DNA of 64,000 nt from Adiantum capillus-veneris. Lineage: Eukaryota; Streptophyta; Polypodiopsida; Polypodiales; Pteridaceae. The notes under the pieces were generated by a model, which made no database searches, was not told the DNA's origin, and worked only from the letters and a program-made list of their open reading frames with translations. Shown piece by piece: positions 20,735-32,160 of this stretch. Each line of letters opens with the position of its first letter. Position 1 is the first letter of the stretch. The stretch is from contig CM043963.1 of the NCBI GenBank assembly GCA_014529385.2, forward strand, positions 103,272,912 to 103,336,911, given 5' to 3'. A program made the position numbers and the translations under genes.

Positions 20735-22131
20735 ATGCCTAGCAAGAAGAGTTTCGAAGGTGTGGACATTAACTCTAGATTGGTAACCTAATAGCACATT
20801 AAATGTTCTTTCAAGTTTTAAAAAAAACCTCCAAATTCATATATGTCCATTCTTTTTGAAAAATTATTTCTTGTGCTTGAAGGTAATATACCACTACTTT
20901 TGAAAAAAATGAGCAACTTAAAAATTCCCCACTATTTGGTCATGGTAAGCCTCCAAAGTTGAAGTACCATATCATTTCACTGTAAATAGTTTTTTTTGTA
21001 AACAATTGCATACTAAGAAGACTAAGGATTTTTCTAGACCATATCATAATTTTTCCCATAAGCTTCAATGAGTAATTGATCATACCATGTCATTATTTTA
21101 ACCTCACCAATTTTGTTTTGGGACAGAGAATAAGATTCAAAAAAATTATATTTTTTCCATTCTGCTAAGATCTCATCAAAGATTATATAGCCACTCTTGT
21201 TACTATTGTTAAGTACATATTTTATTAGGCCCATGGTCATTTACATTCATCGGTAGTCATGGACCACTTCAACAACGTTAAAATAATTTTTCCATCGACA
21301 ATTTTGTGCATAATATGAAAGTAACAAAACAACAAACATGAAAAAATTGGGCTCTATGTTTTGATATTTTCAATCCCCTAGAACATAGGCAAATTTAGAG
21401 ATCATGAATAGATATGGGTATAAGCTACAATTTTGCATAGTTGGTCACTAAAATTAGCAATACTATGAAGATTAAATTTGTTAATTTGGAATGGCTCTAA
21501 TTCTTGTTGAATTCAAAAACTCAAGGAGGAATGCTTTAATGTTATGAAATCCACGTGCATAATCAAAATTGTCTTTGGATTTTATATTAGTCACTAAAAG
21601 AATCATGAATTGTAAAATTTGGCAGATTAGTAAACTCTTGTATTTAGGTCATAACTTTCACAATAGCCATTTCTCCTTGAAAGAAAGAAAATATGTTGAA
21701 AACTACCAAGAATAATTTTCTAGCACTATAGATCTCACAAAGATGATTTTTCTTCGCTTGTAGGTGCAATTCTTTGAAAAAAGGCCAAAAATAGCACGTC
21801 TTTTATGCAATTTAGGTTCAAAAACACCTTGCAAGAATAAGGTTAAAGGTGAAATTAGTAGCCATAAAAAATATCATTTTTTTTTTAGTTCATAAGACAA
21901 CTTTGTGGATATATGACACTAAAAGTTTCTTTTTGCAACTCCTCAAATAATGCAGAGAAAATGGTCACTTAACAGGATATAAAAGTGTCCTAGGATAGAT
22001 AAGTTCTCCATTACCAACCTAATGTTAAAGAGGTTGAAGAGACAAGTGATGACAGTTTTATGGATCTACTCTGCCGAGTCAAGAAGCTATCTAAGTTTAT
22101 CTATGCAAGGGAAATGTTTAAGGTTCTTTTT
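20735..22131 (+). pseudogene. Element H first reading frame, interrupted by the TTAA element
   Basis: An ATG at 20735 starts MPSKKSFEGVD. The TIR element enters within the next codon. Across it, keeping one TTAA, the same frame continues KEVEETSDDSFMDLLCRVKK from 22030 and runs to a TGA at 22132. That TGA follows a run of eight T bases, where a one-base slip would carry the frame into 22131-22615. I do not recognise a domain. The reading frame supports both the exact insertion site and the 4-bp TTAA duplication. Confidence 0.55.
20773..22024 (-). mobile_element. Non-autonomous TIR DNA transposon, copy 2, flanked by TTAA
   Basis: Ends are CTCTAGATTGGTAA (20773-20786) and TTACCAACCTAATG (22011-22024), with TTAA outside both (20769-20772 and 22025-22028). 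Orientation is opposite to copy 1: the AAAAAAACCTCCA block lies near the left end here and, reversed, near the right end of copy 1. The interior matches copy 1 in reverse complement over most of its length. The insertion splits an open reading frame of element H, and removal with one TTAA retained keeps that frame. Confidence 0.8.
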
Positions 22132-22615
22132 TGAATTGGAGGGATTTCTTGAAGGATTCAGCAATTAAATTCTTGACAAAGGAGCACGAGGTTGGAGACT
22201 TTCTACACTTAAATGATAGTTTTAAATCAAATAATTTGACAAAGAGTACAGGTTCCAAGAACTTGGTATCACTCCAAGATGATTGGAAGAAGGTTCATAA
22301 CCCTTGTGAGTGGCATGGAAAGCATGGTTGTAAGCTTGTGATTGAAGACATTGGGAAGGAAGAGCGCGGTCCCTTGTTGTGTATAGCAACCACGTTCACC
22401 TACAAGATAAACACTACTGGTCAAAGTGTCCAGATATCACTGAATGTTGAAAAGATTTCTAGGTTTGTAAATGATTTTGCATCCACTGCCACAAGTGTGC
22501 AATCATTCACGAGTCTAAGTGACACCTCAAACATAATGCTATTATCATTGTATGGCACCCATAATTCATATACACACTATGTAGACAAAAAAGGGAAGCT
22601 GTACAAAAAGGATCA
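22131..22615 (+). pseudogene. Unrecognised element H coding segment
   Basis: An open frame of about 160 codons, NWRDFLKDSAIKFL to KKGKLYKKD, with CEWHGKHGCKLVIED (two cysteines and two histidines within 10 residues), then a beta-rich, polar stretch. I do not recognise the family. It is cut at 22615 by chromovirus CV and continues in sense at 30226 after the duplicated GATCA. Position and strand make it part of H; whether it is gag, an unusual extra frame, or captured host coding cannot be told from this copy. Confidence 0.5.
22611..22615. repeat. GATCA target duplication of chromovirus CV (left)
   Basis: GATCA directly before TGTAAT; the same five bases follow the other LTR at 30226-30230. 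Confidence 0.9.
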
Positions 22616-24189
22616 TGTAATATTTAATGGGCTAGTAACTTGTGTGTAGCGGAAAATAGCATGAACATAGTTAGGATTTCATTAGAATAGATTCCTAATG
22701 TGCATAACAAGAGTGCTTGGGTGGAGAGAGCAACAAAAATCATAACACCTAGTTAGATAGGCATGAAGAATACTTCAAAAGAGAGAGAAATTAATCTATT
22801 GACAACAATTGAGGATCCGATCTACATGGATCCCCCGGTCCCCCTCCAAAAGGCTTTGTATTATAGGTTTCCCCCATCAAGAGAGAAATTTTACAATACA
22901 ATTCTTTGTGTTCCTTCAATAACTAGCTAGTGCAATGAAGATGGAAGCTTTAAGAACTAAGCAAAACACTTATAAAACACAACATCAATTCCCTCACGGT
23001 CTCAGACCCAAGACCTCATACACCTTCAAAGATGGTGAGAGCTAGCGGGATATGAGAGTAGATCGAGAGGAGAAGGTGTAGTCTTACGAGAAAGATGTAC
23101 ATCTCCTCACATAATCACTCATATTAGCATAGCATAGCTTAGTAATTAGCATGCTAGAGGAGATGATCATGCATTGAAGCTTGGCTCTCGGTTGGATTTG
23201 CATCACAAAGCCAAAGAGTTGTTGGTGTAGGCTTCCCTTCTCACACAAGCTTGGAGTAGGTGATAAGATTTCCATTAAAGCTTGAGAAGGAGAGAGAGAG
23301 TCTTCTTGCTTCACACATGAGATAGTGTGAGTGTGTGTGGAATAATGCCTTGAGAAATTCAGCCCCCCCTCTCTCTTGGTCGACCTCTCATGCAAATTAC
23401 TCATACTTCACACCCCATTGGACCTTTCCAAGCTTAGCCAATGAGAATTAAGTAGCATAAGTGATAGCCTTCTGACATGTGTCCCCTTTCCCATTTTATG
23501 AGAGATTTAGGTAATTAATTAATGCAACTAAACTCTCATTGGACCCCTTTGTCTTTTGGCCAATAGGAATCAGGCAAGCCATTGGGTTGCTGAATGCTCA
23601 TTGGACCCCTTGGGAGATTGTCCAATAGTCTTCTAGAGAGCTTAATTCTTATTGGTTCTTTTATTAAGTGTATTTAAATTAATTAAACTAGATTTACTCT
23701 AGCCTAATTCTCATTGTTCCACCTCCATGGCCATCCAATAGGATTTGAGTGCACCTTGTGGGCATCTGGGCTAGGGAGCTGACATGTGTCCCTCATTCCC
23801 TTTGTGTAAAGGAAGCTTGTGAGTGTGTGTGTTTCTCTCTCATCCCCTTATTATAGGGCTCGCCCCCTCCTATGAAGGAATCATGAAGACTTTTTTGTAC
23901 ACACACAAAGCATCCAATTTTTATAAGCTTGACCATTGGACACAACCTTTGATTTTTGGAACCTTAGGATCTTGTAAGTCTTAATGGGGTGAGCCTTAGG
24001 GCCTTTAAAGCCCATTGTTTCACATTGAACTTTTGCAGATGGCCGCCCCTTTGGATCCCTACTATGTTCGGTCTGCCAGCTTAACCAATATTCAAGATTT
24101 GCTCCGCTCCCTTGGTACTTTCCCATATTAAATGACCAGTTTAACATGATAAAATCATTTAGAAGAATTCGATATTAGTTATTATGACA
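22616..24189 (-). mobile_element. Chromovirus CV 3' LTR
   Basis: Ends TGTAATATTTAATGG and TTATTATGACA. It is shorter than its partner, partly because the GA and GT microsatellites are short here. Confidence 0.9.
23918..23925 (-). promoter_or_regulatory. Candidate TATA box in the CV LTR
   Basis: On the minus strand TATAAAAA lies about 265 bases from the LTR start. The partner LTR has TATAAAA at 29937-29943. Confidence 0.45.
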
Positions 24190-24202
24190 TTACCTCTCTC
24201 TT
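24190..24202 (-). promoter_or_regulatory. Polypurine tract of chromovirus CV
   Basis: On the minus strand AAGAGAGAGGTAA is directly followed by TGTCATAATAAC, the LTR start. Confidence 0.65.
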
Positions 24203-24549
24203 GAAATCATAGTCATCCTCAGCTATGGGGTAGAAAAGATAAAGCCTATTCATTAGTCCTTTTTCTAGCGGGTTGAGGATCCCTATCTTACCCTACGACG
24301 TCGTTCCAGAATGGATGACTAGTCCATTTGGTGCTTGAGAGCTTAAGCTGCCGTAAGCATGTCTGTACATTAGTCCTATCAATCTTTCATAATAGAGTGA
24401 CAAGATCTACTTAGTGTTTGGGAGACTTCGTCTCCGCAAACTTGATTCTAAGCATGCATACTACTTCACATTTGTGCACAATAAAGAAAAAGAGAGTCTT
24501 ATAAGACAAAAACTTTGTTCATTTTAAACATTTGTACATTTGCTTACTG

Positions 24550-25583
24550 TAGGGAAGCATTGTAAGCATTGACAAGGTTTAGGCTATCCTTTAATTGTAT
24601 GCCTTGAATCCATCTAGCATCTTCAAAAGGATAATTCTTAAACTTAATAAGATATCATCGGATAGTCTTACCACCTCTTAATACCTTGTCTTCATGTCGG
24701 AGAATGGACTCGGGCTGCAACACCTCTTCTTGGTCCTCGATCTCTGGTGGGTCTTCAATAGTTGGTTCTTTAGGTGGCTCTCCTTTGAAAGGCTTTAATA
24801 GGCTCACATGAAAAGCATTGTGTATGAGCCAATGGCTGCACAAATTGAGTTGGTAGGCGATCTCATTGATTGGTCTAGGAATCTAGAAGGGACCATAGTA
24901 CCTTTTTGCTAACTTAGCATAGTACTTTTGGTGTCCCGTAGGATTCTTTCCCATCATGTGCCTTCATCGAGCCTTGGGAAATTTAAGTAAGACCCAATCA
25001 TTTTCTTTAAAGGCTTGGGCTCTTCTGTGCTTATCAGCAGCAGCCTTTTGCCTTTGGTATGGGATACAGATAACATCCTTAATATTTTGGAAAGATTCTT
25101 GTAGGTCTCGGCTATACTCATCTGCAAGAAGATCTTCTCGGGGTACTTTGAGTAGCAGGGGACTTTTTTATCTTCCCTCAATTACCTCAAAAGGTGCTTT
25201 TTCCGTGGAAGAATGTACAGTGTTATTGTAGGCATACTCCACTAAGGGTAAGTACTTCACCCATTGGGACCTTTGATCTACTTCCGTTACATAGGCTTTT
25301 AGTAGATCAACAATGGTTAGGTTAGCTATTTCACTTTGGCTATCCGTTTTGCGGGTGATAGTCCGAAGAGAAATTTAGCCTTGGTACTTGAAATTATTGG
25401 TCATTCTAGGATCTCTATCCAACACTATGGACATTGGCAAGCCATGGTACTTGAGGATTTATGAAATGAAGAGGGTTACCATTTGATGGGCTTTGATAGT
25501 GTTTTTGACATGTATAAAATGAGCTTGTTTACTAAACCTATCAACTATCTATCATTCATATTCCCGTATTCCCATGGATAGAC
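24550..25583 (-). pseudogene. CV integrase (partial) with C-terminal chromodomain
   Basis: Reading leftward: DRFSKQAHFIHVKNTIKAHQ, then VLDRDPRMTNNF with the second catalytic aspartate, YNNTVHSSTEKAPFEV (the usual YN...H.STG.SPFE stretch), GPF, and HNAFHVSLLKPF, the VFHVSLLKP motif before the tail. The tail ESILRHEDKVLRGG, IKFKNYPFEDARWI and IQLKDSLNLV fits a chromodomain, with aromatic and W-E-like positions partly altered. The zinc-binding HHCC part and first catalytic aspartate are missing because of the deletion. Several stops interrupt the frame. Chromodomains in this family are known to steer integration toward particular chromatin. Confidence 0.88.
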
Positions 25584-26075
25584 TTAGGTGGCTAGTGCAT
25601 TGGTCAAGCGAAAAGGCATGACAATGTATTCGTACAGACCAAACGTAGTGTGAAATGCGGTCTTTACAATGTCTTGATCAAATATCCTTACTTGATGGTA
25701 GCCACTTTTTAGGTCAATCCTACTGAAGTAGGTCGATCCTTGTAGCTTATCAAATAGGTCTTCTACCCATGGAACAGGAAACCTATTCTTGATAGTGATC
25801 CTATTTAGTGCTCTATAGTCGGCACACATACAATATGTGCCGTATTTCTTTTGCACTAATAACACAGGTGAGAAAAATGGAGATGATCTAGGCCTAACCA
25901 TGCCGTTTTCAACTAACTCATGTACTTGCCGCATAATATCCTCTTGTTGAGCTTGAGAAACTCTATAAGGAGGTTTATTAGGCGGTGAACATCCTAGAAG
26001 GAGTTCAATTGCATGGTCATCATTTCCTTGTTTAGGAGGTAGTTCACAATGGGATGTCATCATCAATAAAAACAT
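25584..26075 (-). pseudogene. CV reverse transcriptase, N-terminal half
   Basis: [21 protein letters not shown] leads into [21 protein letters not shown], then [36 protein letters not shown] (motif A with the first catalytic aspartate) and [15 protein letters not shown] (where MPFGLTNAPAT is usual). It stops there, so the YxDD motif is deleted and the next bases are integrase. FGxTN/AP changes (G to R, P to L) also point to decay. Confidence 0.92.
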
Positions 26076-26152
26076 CTTGAAACCCCTTGAGAAAACTGGA
26101 TAACTCTAATTCCTTATGGTTGTTTATATTTTCTTTTGCTAAAGCATTAGGT

Positions 26153-26590
26153 TCACTTTGAGAATCTAATCAAGTACACGGAAATAGAGCTCTTTATTGA
26201 AAGCTTGCATATGTACAATGGGTATGGTGTTACCCATTTCCTTAGCATGTACATATCTTTTTCCCTAAACCTAAAGTAGATTATCCTTTTAGGGAATTGA
26301 ACATTAGAAGCCATGCAATCAAACCATGGTGCCCCTAGGATTACATCCTTGTGCTTGAGAGGAGAGATAAAGAAGTCCTCTTTGTCCACATAGCTTTGGA
26401 CATGGAGCCTCAATTTCCCAATTAAGGGAGTTACTGAAGCTTCTTGCCCCTTGAAAGCACCATCTGAGGGTATGAAATCTCCCATGAAAAAGCTTGGATG
26501 CCTAGCTTGGTGGCCAACTCTTTGGATATGAAATTGCGAGTAGGACCAGTGTCAAAGAGAATAAAAGCATCATGTTCTCTTACCTTTCAC
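26153..26590 (-). pseudogene. CV retropepsin-like protease
   Basis: FILFDTGPTRNFISKELATKL carries the active-site D-T-G. After a frameshift near 26485, KEDFFISPLKHKDVILGAPWF supplies the ILGxxWF flap-to-end stretch. Spacing and position between the zinc knuckle and reverse transcriptase are as expected in chromoviruses. Confidence 0.85.
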
Positions 26591-27003
26591 CAAGCATGGC
26601 ATAGTGGAGATCCTTTGTGGTGAGCTTCCTCTTCTTGGATTTCGACCAAGGTAGCTCTAGGAGGCTCATGGCGAGTGTTCTTTTGGGGACAAGCACAATA
26701 CGGATGCCCTTGCTCACCACACTTGAAACAATGGTTATCCTTGCAATAATGCTCAAGCTCTTCAGGAAAGAGTTTATTTTTGCCTTTGTAAACTCCCTTC
26801 TCCTTAGCTTTGTTGTTATTGGAATTGCCCTTAGGAGACTTTTGGACATTGTCCTTCCCCTTAGGCTCATTGGAACCCTTGTTTCCCGTGGGTTTAGGAA
26901 TTCTCTTATCCCCTGTTTGGAAATTGATTCGAGAAGCCACCATAGTATGGTGTATAACAGCAGATATGGTGCGTGGCCTTTGGGAGTTGACATACTCTGC
27001 CAT
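26587..27003 (-). pseudogene. CV nucleocapsid region with CCHC zinc knuckle
   Basis: A basic stretch rich in K, N and G is followed by CFKCGEQGHPYCAC (C-x2-C-x4-H-x4-C) near 26700, the RNA-binding knuckle of gag. The frame is shifted relative to the capsid frame ending at 27031, and overlaps it slightly in gag order. Confidence 0.85.
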
Positions 27004-27030
27004 TTCTTCAGTTAAGCCTGCACAAAATTG

Positions 27031-27801
27031 TTAGCATTTCTCTCCAAAATCCATCTTTTTGAAGATAGTGGCTTTAAGATGTAGGTCCCAAAACTTGTCT
27101 ACATATTTGTGAATGGATTCGTAGGGAGAGAGATTCAAGATTTGCCATTCGGTGAGTACTTTGTCTTTGGCATCGGTGGCCAAAAACTGCTTCATAATGG
27201 AAGCTCTTAAATATTTCCATGTTTGTGGAGCTTCAGCGTTTGCGCATAGGCTAGACCACCATTGCCTTGTGGACTTTTGAAAGTGCATAGATACATGGTG
27301 TAGCTTAGAGGACTCCATGAAGCCCTCATCTCCAAACGTGGCATCAAATTGTTGGATAAAGGCCAAGACTTTGTCCGTAGCACCAAAGATGCCATCGTAG
27401 GTAAGGAAAGAGATGCTCTTTCCTTCCGCTTTGAATTTTTTGATCTTGGATGACCTCTTCCACGTGGCATAGTATTTCCTATGGTCTCTTCTTTTTGATG
27501 GTTCAAAAGTTGCACTATCACTTTCTTCAGAAGATGAAGAATTTGAGGAAGATGGAGAAGAGGGTGACCTCTTTCTCTCCTTTTTGTTGCCTTGGTTCTC
27601 TTTGTCCGCACCAACACTTTCTTCATAAGAGGAAGAGGATGAAGAAGATGGAGAAGAGGCTGACCTCTTTCTTGCCTTTTCCTTCTCTTGCTTTTTGTCA
27701 TCCCTCTTTGAATTATGGTGTGGAGAAGTGTTCAATGGTCTTCTCCATTTAGGAGGTGATGGAGAGAGTTTAGCCCGCCGTCTTTGTGGAGCCATCTCCA
27801 C
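27031..27801 (-). CDS. CV gag: capsid with acidic and serine-rich N-terminus
   Basis: A 256-codon frame. Residues 1-125 are low complexity, with two runs of serines followed by EES and blocks of K/E/R. From about residue 135 comes the retrotransposon gag domain: ATDKVLAFIQQFDATFGDEG, VSMHFQKSTRQWWSSL with the W-W pair, and LRASIMKQFLATDAKDKVLT. The frame ends just past the capsid at CGEKC-like residues, and the zinc knuckle continues in another frame. The serine run seems to have been tandemly duplicated (27520-27560 and 27615-27660 on the plus strand). No untruncated partner protein remains, so expression is doubtful. Confidence 0.85.
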   Translation of the reverse strand: MEMAPQRRRAKLSPSPPKWRRPLNTSPHHNSKRDDKKQEKEKARKRSASSPSSSSSSSYEESVGADKENQGNKKERKRSPSSPSSSNSSSSEESDSATFEPSKRRDHRKYYATWKRSSKIKKFKAEGKSISFLTYDGIFGATDKVLAFIQQFDATFGDEGFMESSKLHHVSMHFQKSTRQWWSSLCANAEAPQTWKYLRASIMKQFLATDAKDKVLTEWQILNLSPYESIHKYVDKFWDLHLKATIFKKMDFGEKC

Positions 27802-28601
27802 CGAGGTGGCAGGAGACTCACTTGTTTCTTGTTCCTTCAGTGGGGGCTCTTAAGTTCTACTTTGGGAAGGAGATGCTTCATCAAGAAGAAAATTTTTGAG
27901 CCCTTTGTATGGATCCTCTTATTCTTCCCGAATTGGAGTGAGGCCTCTTTTGAAAGTCTTGCAAGGAGGCTTCCTAGGTACTCTCTCGTCATGGTGGAGA
28001 GATTGGAGAATCCCATGAGCATGAAGCTGCCATTGCACTTCAGTTAGAGGGATGGATTGCACATGGATTGTTGAAGCCTCAAAACAAGGTAGTTAACAAG
28101 CATAGGGGCATCATTAGTAGCCTGCTCATTATCAAAATCAAAGCTATCAACATTAGTTTCACTCTCTTTACTATTGCCAGCCATTCTAACAACTTTTAGG
28201 TGTAAACTTTTTTAGGTGTACTTTGGCACTTCAAGCCCTAGTTTCTACTCCTCTTTACCTCTTTAGAAAAGCACTCAAGCTATTGTACCCGTGGCTCAAA
28301 TACTATTAATTGCAAGGAATAGAAGAGAGGGTCTTTCAACACCAAAATAGCACCGCCTCCTGTCAAAATTCTAATAGCTCAATAATGGTTAAGCCGTAGG
28401 CAAGACCCATAGGACTCCAGTATTAAGACCATGTCTCTCGACGGTGATTCCCCGTTATCTGCACGAAGGCACGCACACTGCAAGACTGAAAAATCCCTAT
28501 TCTACTTACACTATTGCAATTAATAATAACAACCTTTTATAGCTAGCTTGAGGACCTCTCTTCTTGATCAAGAAAAGAGAAACCTTGTGCTCTAAAACCC
28601 A
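27802..28601 (-). other. CV 5' leader with two primer-binding-site candidates
   Basis: Directly after the LTR the minus strand reads TGGGTTTTAGAGCACAAGG (28583-28601), which starts with TGG and is in the right place. A second candidate, TAGTATTTGAGCCAC (28291-28305), looks like a mutated initiator-Met site (TGGTATCAGAGCC) but lies 300 bases inside. The first fits the LTR and target-duplication evidence better. The rest has no domain except a short frame around 27837-28022. Confidence 0.5.
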
Positions 28602-29265
28602 TGTAACATTTAATGACCTAGTAACTTGTGTGTAGTGGAAAATAGCATGAACACAGTGAGAATTACATTAGAATAGATTCCTAATGAGCATAACAAGAGT
28701 GCTTGGGTGGAGAGAGCAAAAGAAAGTATAACACCTAGTTATATAGGCATGAATAATACTTCAAAAGAGAGAGAAATTAAGCTATTGAAAACAGTTGAGG
28801 ACGAGATTTACATGGACCCGGTCCCCCCTCCAAAAGGCTTTGTATTATAGGTTTCCCCTATCAAAAGAGACATTTTACAATACAATTCTTTGTGTTCCTT
28901 CAAGCTAGTGCAATGAATATGGAAGCTTAAAGCACTAAGCAAAACAATTATAAAACAAAACATCAATTCTCTCACGGTCGTCTCAAACCCAAGACCTCAC
29001 ACACCTTCAAAGATGGTGAGAGCTAGTGGGGTATGAGAGTAGATTGAGAGGAAGAAGGAGTAGTCTTATGAGAAAGATGTACATCTCCTCACATAATCAC
29101 TCATACTAGCATAGCATAGCTTAGTAATTAGCATGGTAGAGGAGATGAGAATGCATTGAAGCTTGGCCCTTGGTTGGATTTGCATCACAAAGCCAAGAGT
29201 TGTTGGTGTAGGCCTTCCTTATCAAAATCTTGGAGTAGGTGATAAGATTTTCATTAAAGCTTGAG

Positions 29266-29270
<5 letters not shown>

Positions 29271-29302
<32 letters not shown>
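29271..29302. repeat. (GA)n microsatellite inside CV LTR
   Basis: Sixteen GA units in a row; about five at the matching place in the other LTR (near 23290). Confidence 0.9.
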
Positions 29303-29305
<3 letters not shown>

Positions 29306-29811
29306 TATTCTTGCTTCACTCATGAGCTAGTGTGAGTGTGTGTGGAATAATGCCTTGAGAAATTCAGCCCCCTCTTTCTCTTGGTCTATCCCTCATGCAA
29401 TTTACTCATAATGACACCCCATTGGACCTCTCCAAGCTTAGCCAAGGAAAATTAAGTAGAATAAGTGATAGCCTTATGACATGTGTCCTCCTTTCCCCTT
29501 TTGTGAGAGCTTTAGGTAATTAACTAATGCAACTAAACTCTCATTGGACCCTTTTGTCTTCTGGCCAATAGGAATTAGCAAGCCATTGGGCTACTAAATG
29601 CTCATTGGCCCCCTTGGGAGTCTGTCGAGCTTAATTCTTATTGGTTCTTTTATTAAGTGTTTTTAAACTAATTAAACCAGATTTACTCTAGCCTAATTCT
29701 CATTGGTTCACCTCCATGGCCATCCAATAGGATTTGAGTGCACCTTGTGGGCATCTAGGCTAGGGAGCTCACATGTCTCCACCATTCCCTTTGTGTAAAG
29801 GAAGATTGTGA

Positions 29812-29814
<3 letters not shown>

Positions 29815-29851
<37 letters not shown>
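29815..29851. repeat. (TG)n microsatellite inside CV LTR
   Basis: About 18 TG units; the other LTR has only GTGAGTGTGTGTGT at the matching place (near 23820). Confidence 0.9.
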
Positions 29852-29853
<2 letters not shown>

Positions 29854-30225
29854 CTCTCTCATCCCCTACTTACAGGGCTCGCTACCTCCTATGTAGGAAT
29901 CATGAAGACTTTTTTGTACACACACAAAACATCCAACTTTTATAAGCTTGACCATTGGACACAACCTTTGATTTTTGGAGCCTTAGCATTTTGGAAGTCT
30001 TAATGGGATGAACCTTAGGGTATTTAATGAACATTGTTGGACATTGCTCTTTTGCAAATGGCCCCCCCTTTGGATCCCTATTTTCCCTCCTTTGGATTCC
30101 TACTGTGGTTGGTCTACCAGCTAACCAATATTCAAGCTTTTTCTCCCCTGGTAATTTCCCATATTAAATGATAAGTTTAACATGATAAAATCATTTAGGA
30201 GAATTAGATATTAGTTATTATGACA

Positions 30226-32160
30226 GATCAACCAGTGTTTGAAGGGCCCACATCCAACTCATAGAAGTGAGTCCAGTGATAGACCAAACACGATGGTTCA
30301 TTTTAGAGGATAGAAACTATTATAGCTCATCCTCTCCAGAGCTAAAGGATATTACGTGAGTGAACCCAAAAATCTTTTCAGATCCATACTCTCCTCCATC
30401 GAAAAACAAGCTTCTATGTTGTGACCAAATGAGCATATACTTTGATCGAAACAGTCATAGATATAGACGAGAGTCTAAGATATATGATGACTTGGGTCCT
30501 GAAACCATAGAAGCTCATATCATAGGAGACCCATGGGATAGACAATATCAGGGAAAAGATAATGCTATCTACAACTTGAATTGGGGAATAATTTGTCATA
30601 TGTTTCAAGGAGATACATGGGAAACTATGCAGAAGGTTTACAGATGCCAAACATCAACAATGATACCCAATGTGTGCCTTCACAATCCCAAAAGGTGAGA
30701 CTAAACTAGAGCCAAACAATGTTGAGCTCTCATAATGGAGTAGTGATCACCCTAGGAAGGGGGGGGCTACACATCCATCAAGCTCAACTCTAGTACCAGG
30801 AAATGTTATATCAATCAAAAGCCCAAGAACTTCTAGCCATAGTAGACTCTTTCAAAGCAAAAACCATTTAAAGATCATATGGTTGTTGGAAGTTTCCAAT
30901 TGACACAAATTCCATCAGAATCTGCAGACAAATTCTTCTGTGAAGATCATCATGGACAAAACTTTTAGTTGATCTCCACAAGTCAAAGCCAAACGCCAAA
31001 AAATCCCATATGTTCAAGGAATTGCATGGGACCAAGCTCACATATGCATATTGAGATAGATGCAGTAATGAATACCAACAGGTGCATGACCTTGAACTTG
31101 TACAAGCCCCTACAAATGTGAAACTTGAAGTCAAAGACAATCTGAAGATGACGCAAAGCCTCAAACTGCCAGAACAAGTGACTAGCCAGAAAGTATAGTG
31201 AATCTTCTAAGATCAAAAGTTACTCAAATGCAGGCACACAATGCTCAACAGTTGTGCGAGAAAAAGGTGCACTATTACAACAAAATGAGCCAACATCAAT
31301 GGAAGCAGGTGACCAAGACAAAGATAATGTAGAAAAAGCTCAACCCAAGAATACTGCCACAACAAATTCAATCAATACAAAAAGAAATCTTGAGAAGATC
31401 AAGTGCAACATCATTAGTGAAAAAGAAAAAAAGCTATCAAGAGAAGTAAAGCTAGATTTTCAAATAGACAAGAACCTCATGTCTTTTTGTACTTGGAAAA
31501 AATGTGGCCAACCACGGCTGGAAGATGCTTCTGAATTTGTGAGCATATCTAGAAACAAACGAGAAGAATGTTGGGGAATCATCTCCACCGCAAATTCAAA
31601 TAGGTGCATAGACCATCACAACCCAATTACACATGATCACAACAAAGGATATACCAAAGGAAATCATGATGGGAATGCCAATGGCCCAGAAGATGTTAGA
31701 GATACAGAGTTCAAACATAACGGAGTCATCACAGACAACAAAGATGAAGACCAGGACTAGTCACTTGCGGACAACAGCACAAAGTCCTCAAGCACATTTA
31801 AATTGGAGAATGATATCAAAGCAGGTCTTATTGAAGATGATTCATCTCCATTTAGCATAACCTCAAAAGAGCTTAAAAAGATCAGGAATCAAGAAGTGTA
31901 GATCAAACTGAGCACAGAGAAGCCATGAAAGCTATTGAGCAGAGAATTCCACCAAGACAAAAAGTAAAGAAGATAAAAATTGCAGACACCATGGAAGCAA
32001 TAGGAAGTACAAAGATCCAGACATTGCCAATCAAATCAACCAATGTAAGTCAGAGTGGAGTACAAAGTCTCAAATCACTGTCCATAGAGACACGTTTAGA
32101 TCAAGATGAGACCTTGGCCAAAGTAGGATATAAATCTTCAATAGAGCCTCCAATGAGAAT
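30226..32160 (+). pseudogene. Element H internal region, unrecognised coding remnants
   Basis: Sense-strand open stretches persist across this region. 30360-30698 includes ETIEAHIIGDPWDRQYQGK and LNWGIICHMFQGDTWETMQK; 31254-31760 is polar, with many N, K, D and E. The tryptophan-bearing peptide resembles retroelement gag helices only loosely. Stops and frameshifts are frequent. No zinc knuckle was found. The region lies directly upstream of the H protease, which supports a Gag origin. Confidence 0.45.

Larger units (their letters stand above)
22616..30225 (-). mobile_element. Ty3/gypsy chromovirus CV, minus strand, complete ends, internal deletion
   Basis: Two LTRs (22616-24189 and 28602-30225) in the same orientation, TG...CA ends, and a perfect GATCA duplication define the element. 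Reading right to left it has LTR, leader, gag, CCHC knuckle, protease, reverse transcriptase (first half), integrase (second half) and chromodomain, PPT, LTR. The order with integrase last and a chromodomain at the end marks a plant chromovirus. The end of reverse transcriptase, RNase H and the front of integrase are deleted at about 25583. Over about 215 aligned bases (22800-23020 against 28790-29010) I count roughly one difference in ten or eleven, so the insertion is old. It sits inside element H. Confidence 0.93.
28602..30225 (-). mobile_element. Chromovirus CV 5' LTR
   Basis: 1624 bp, ends TGTAACATTTAATGACC and TTATTATGACA. It holds expanded (GA)n at 29271-29302 and (GT)n at 29815-29851, which are short in the partner LTR. 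Confidence 0.9.

Noticed and set aside
28291-28305. TAGTATTTGAGCCAC as the chromovirus primer-binding site
   Set aside because: It resembles the initiator-Met site, but lies 300 bases from the LTR end fixed by the GATCA duplication and LTR alignment. Kept only as an alternative.
22616-30225. The two 1.6-kb similar blocks as a segmental duplication of host DNA
   Set aside because: TG...CA ends, exact 5-bp flanking duplication and gypsy coding between them identify them as LTRs.
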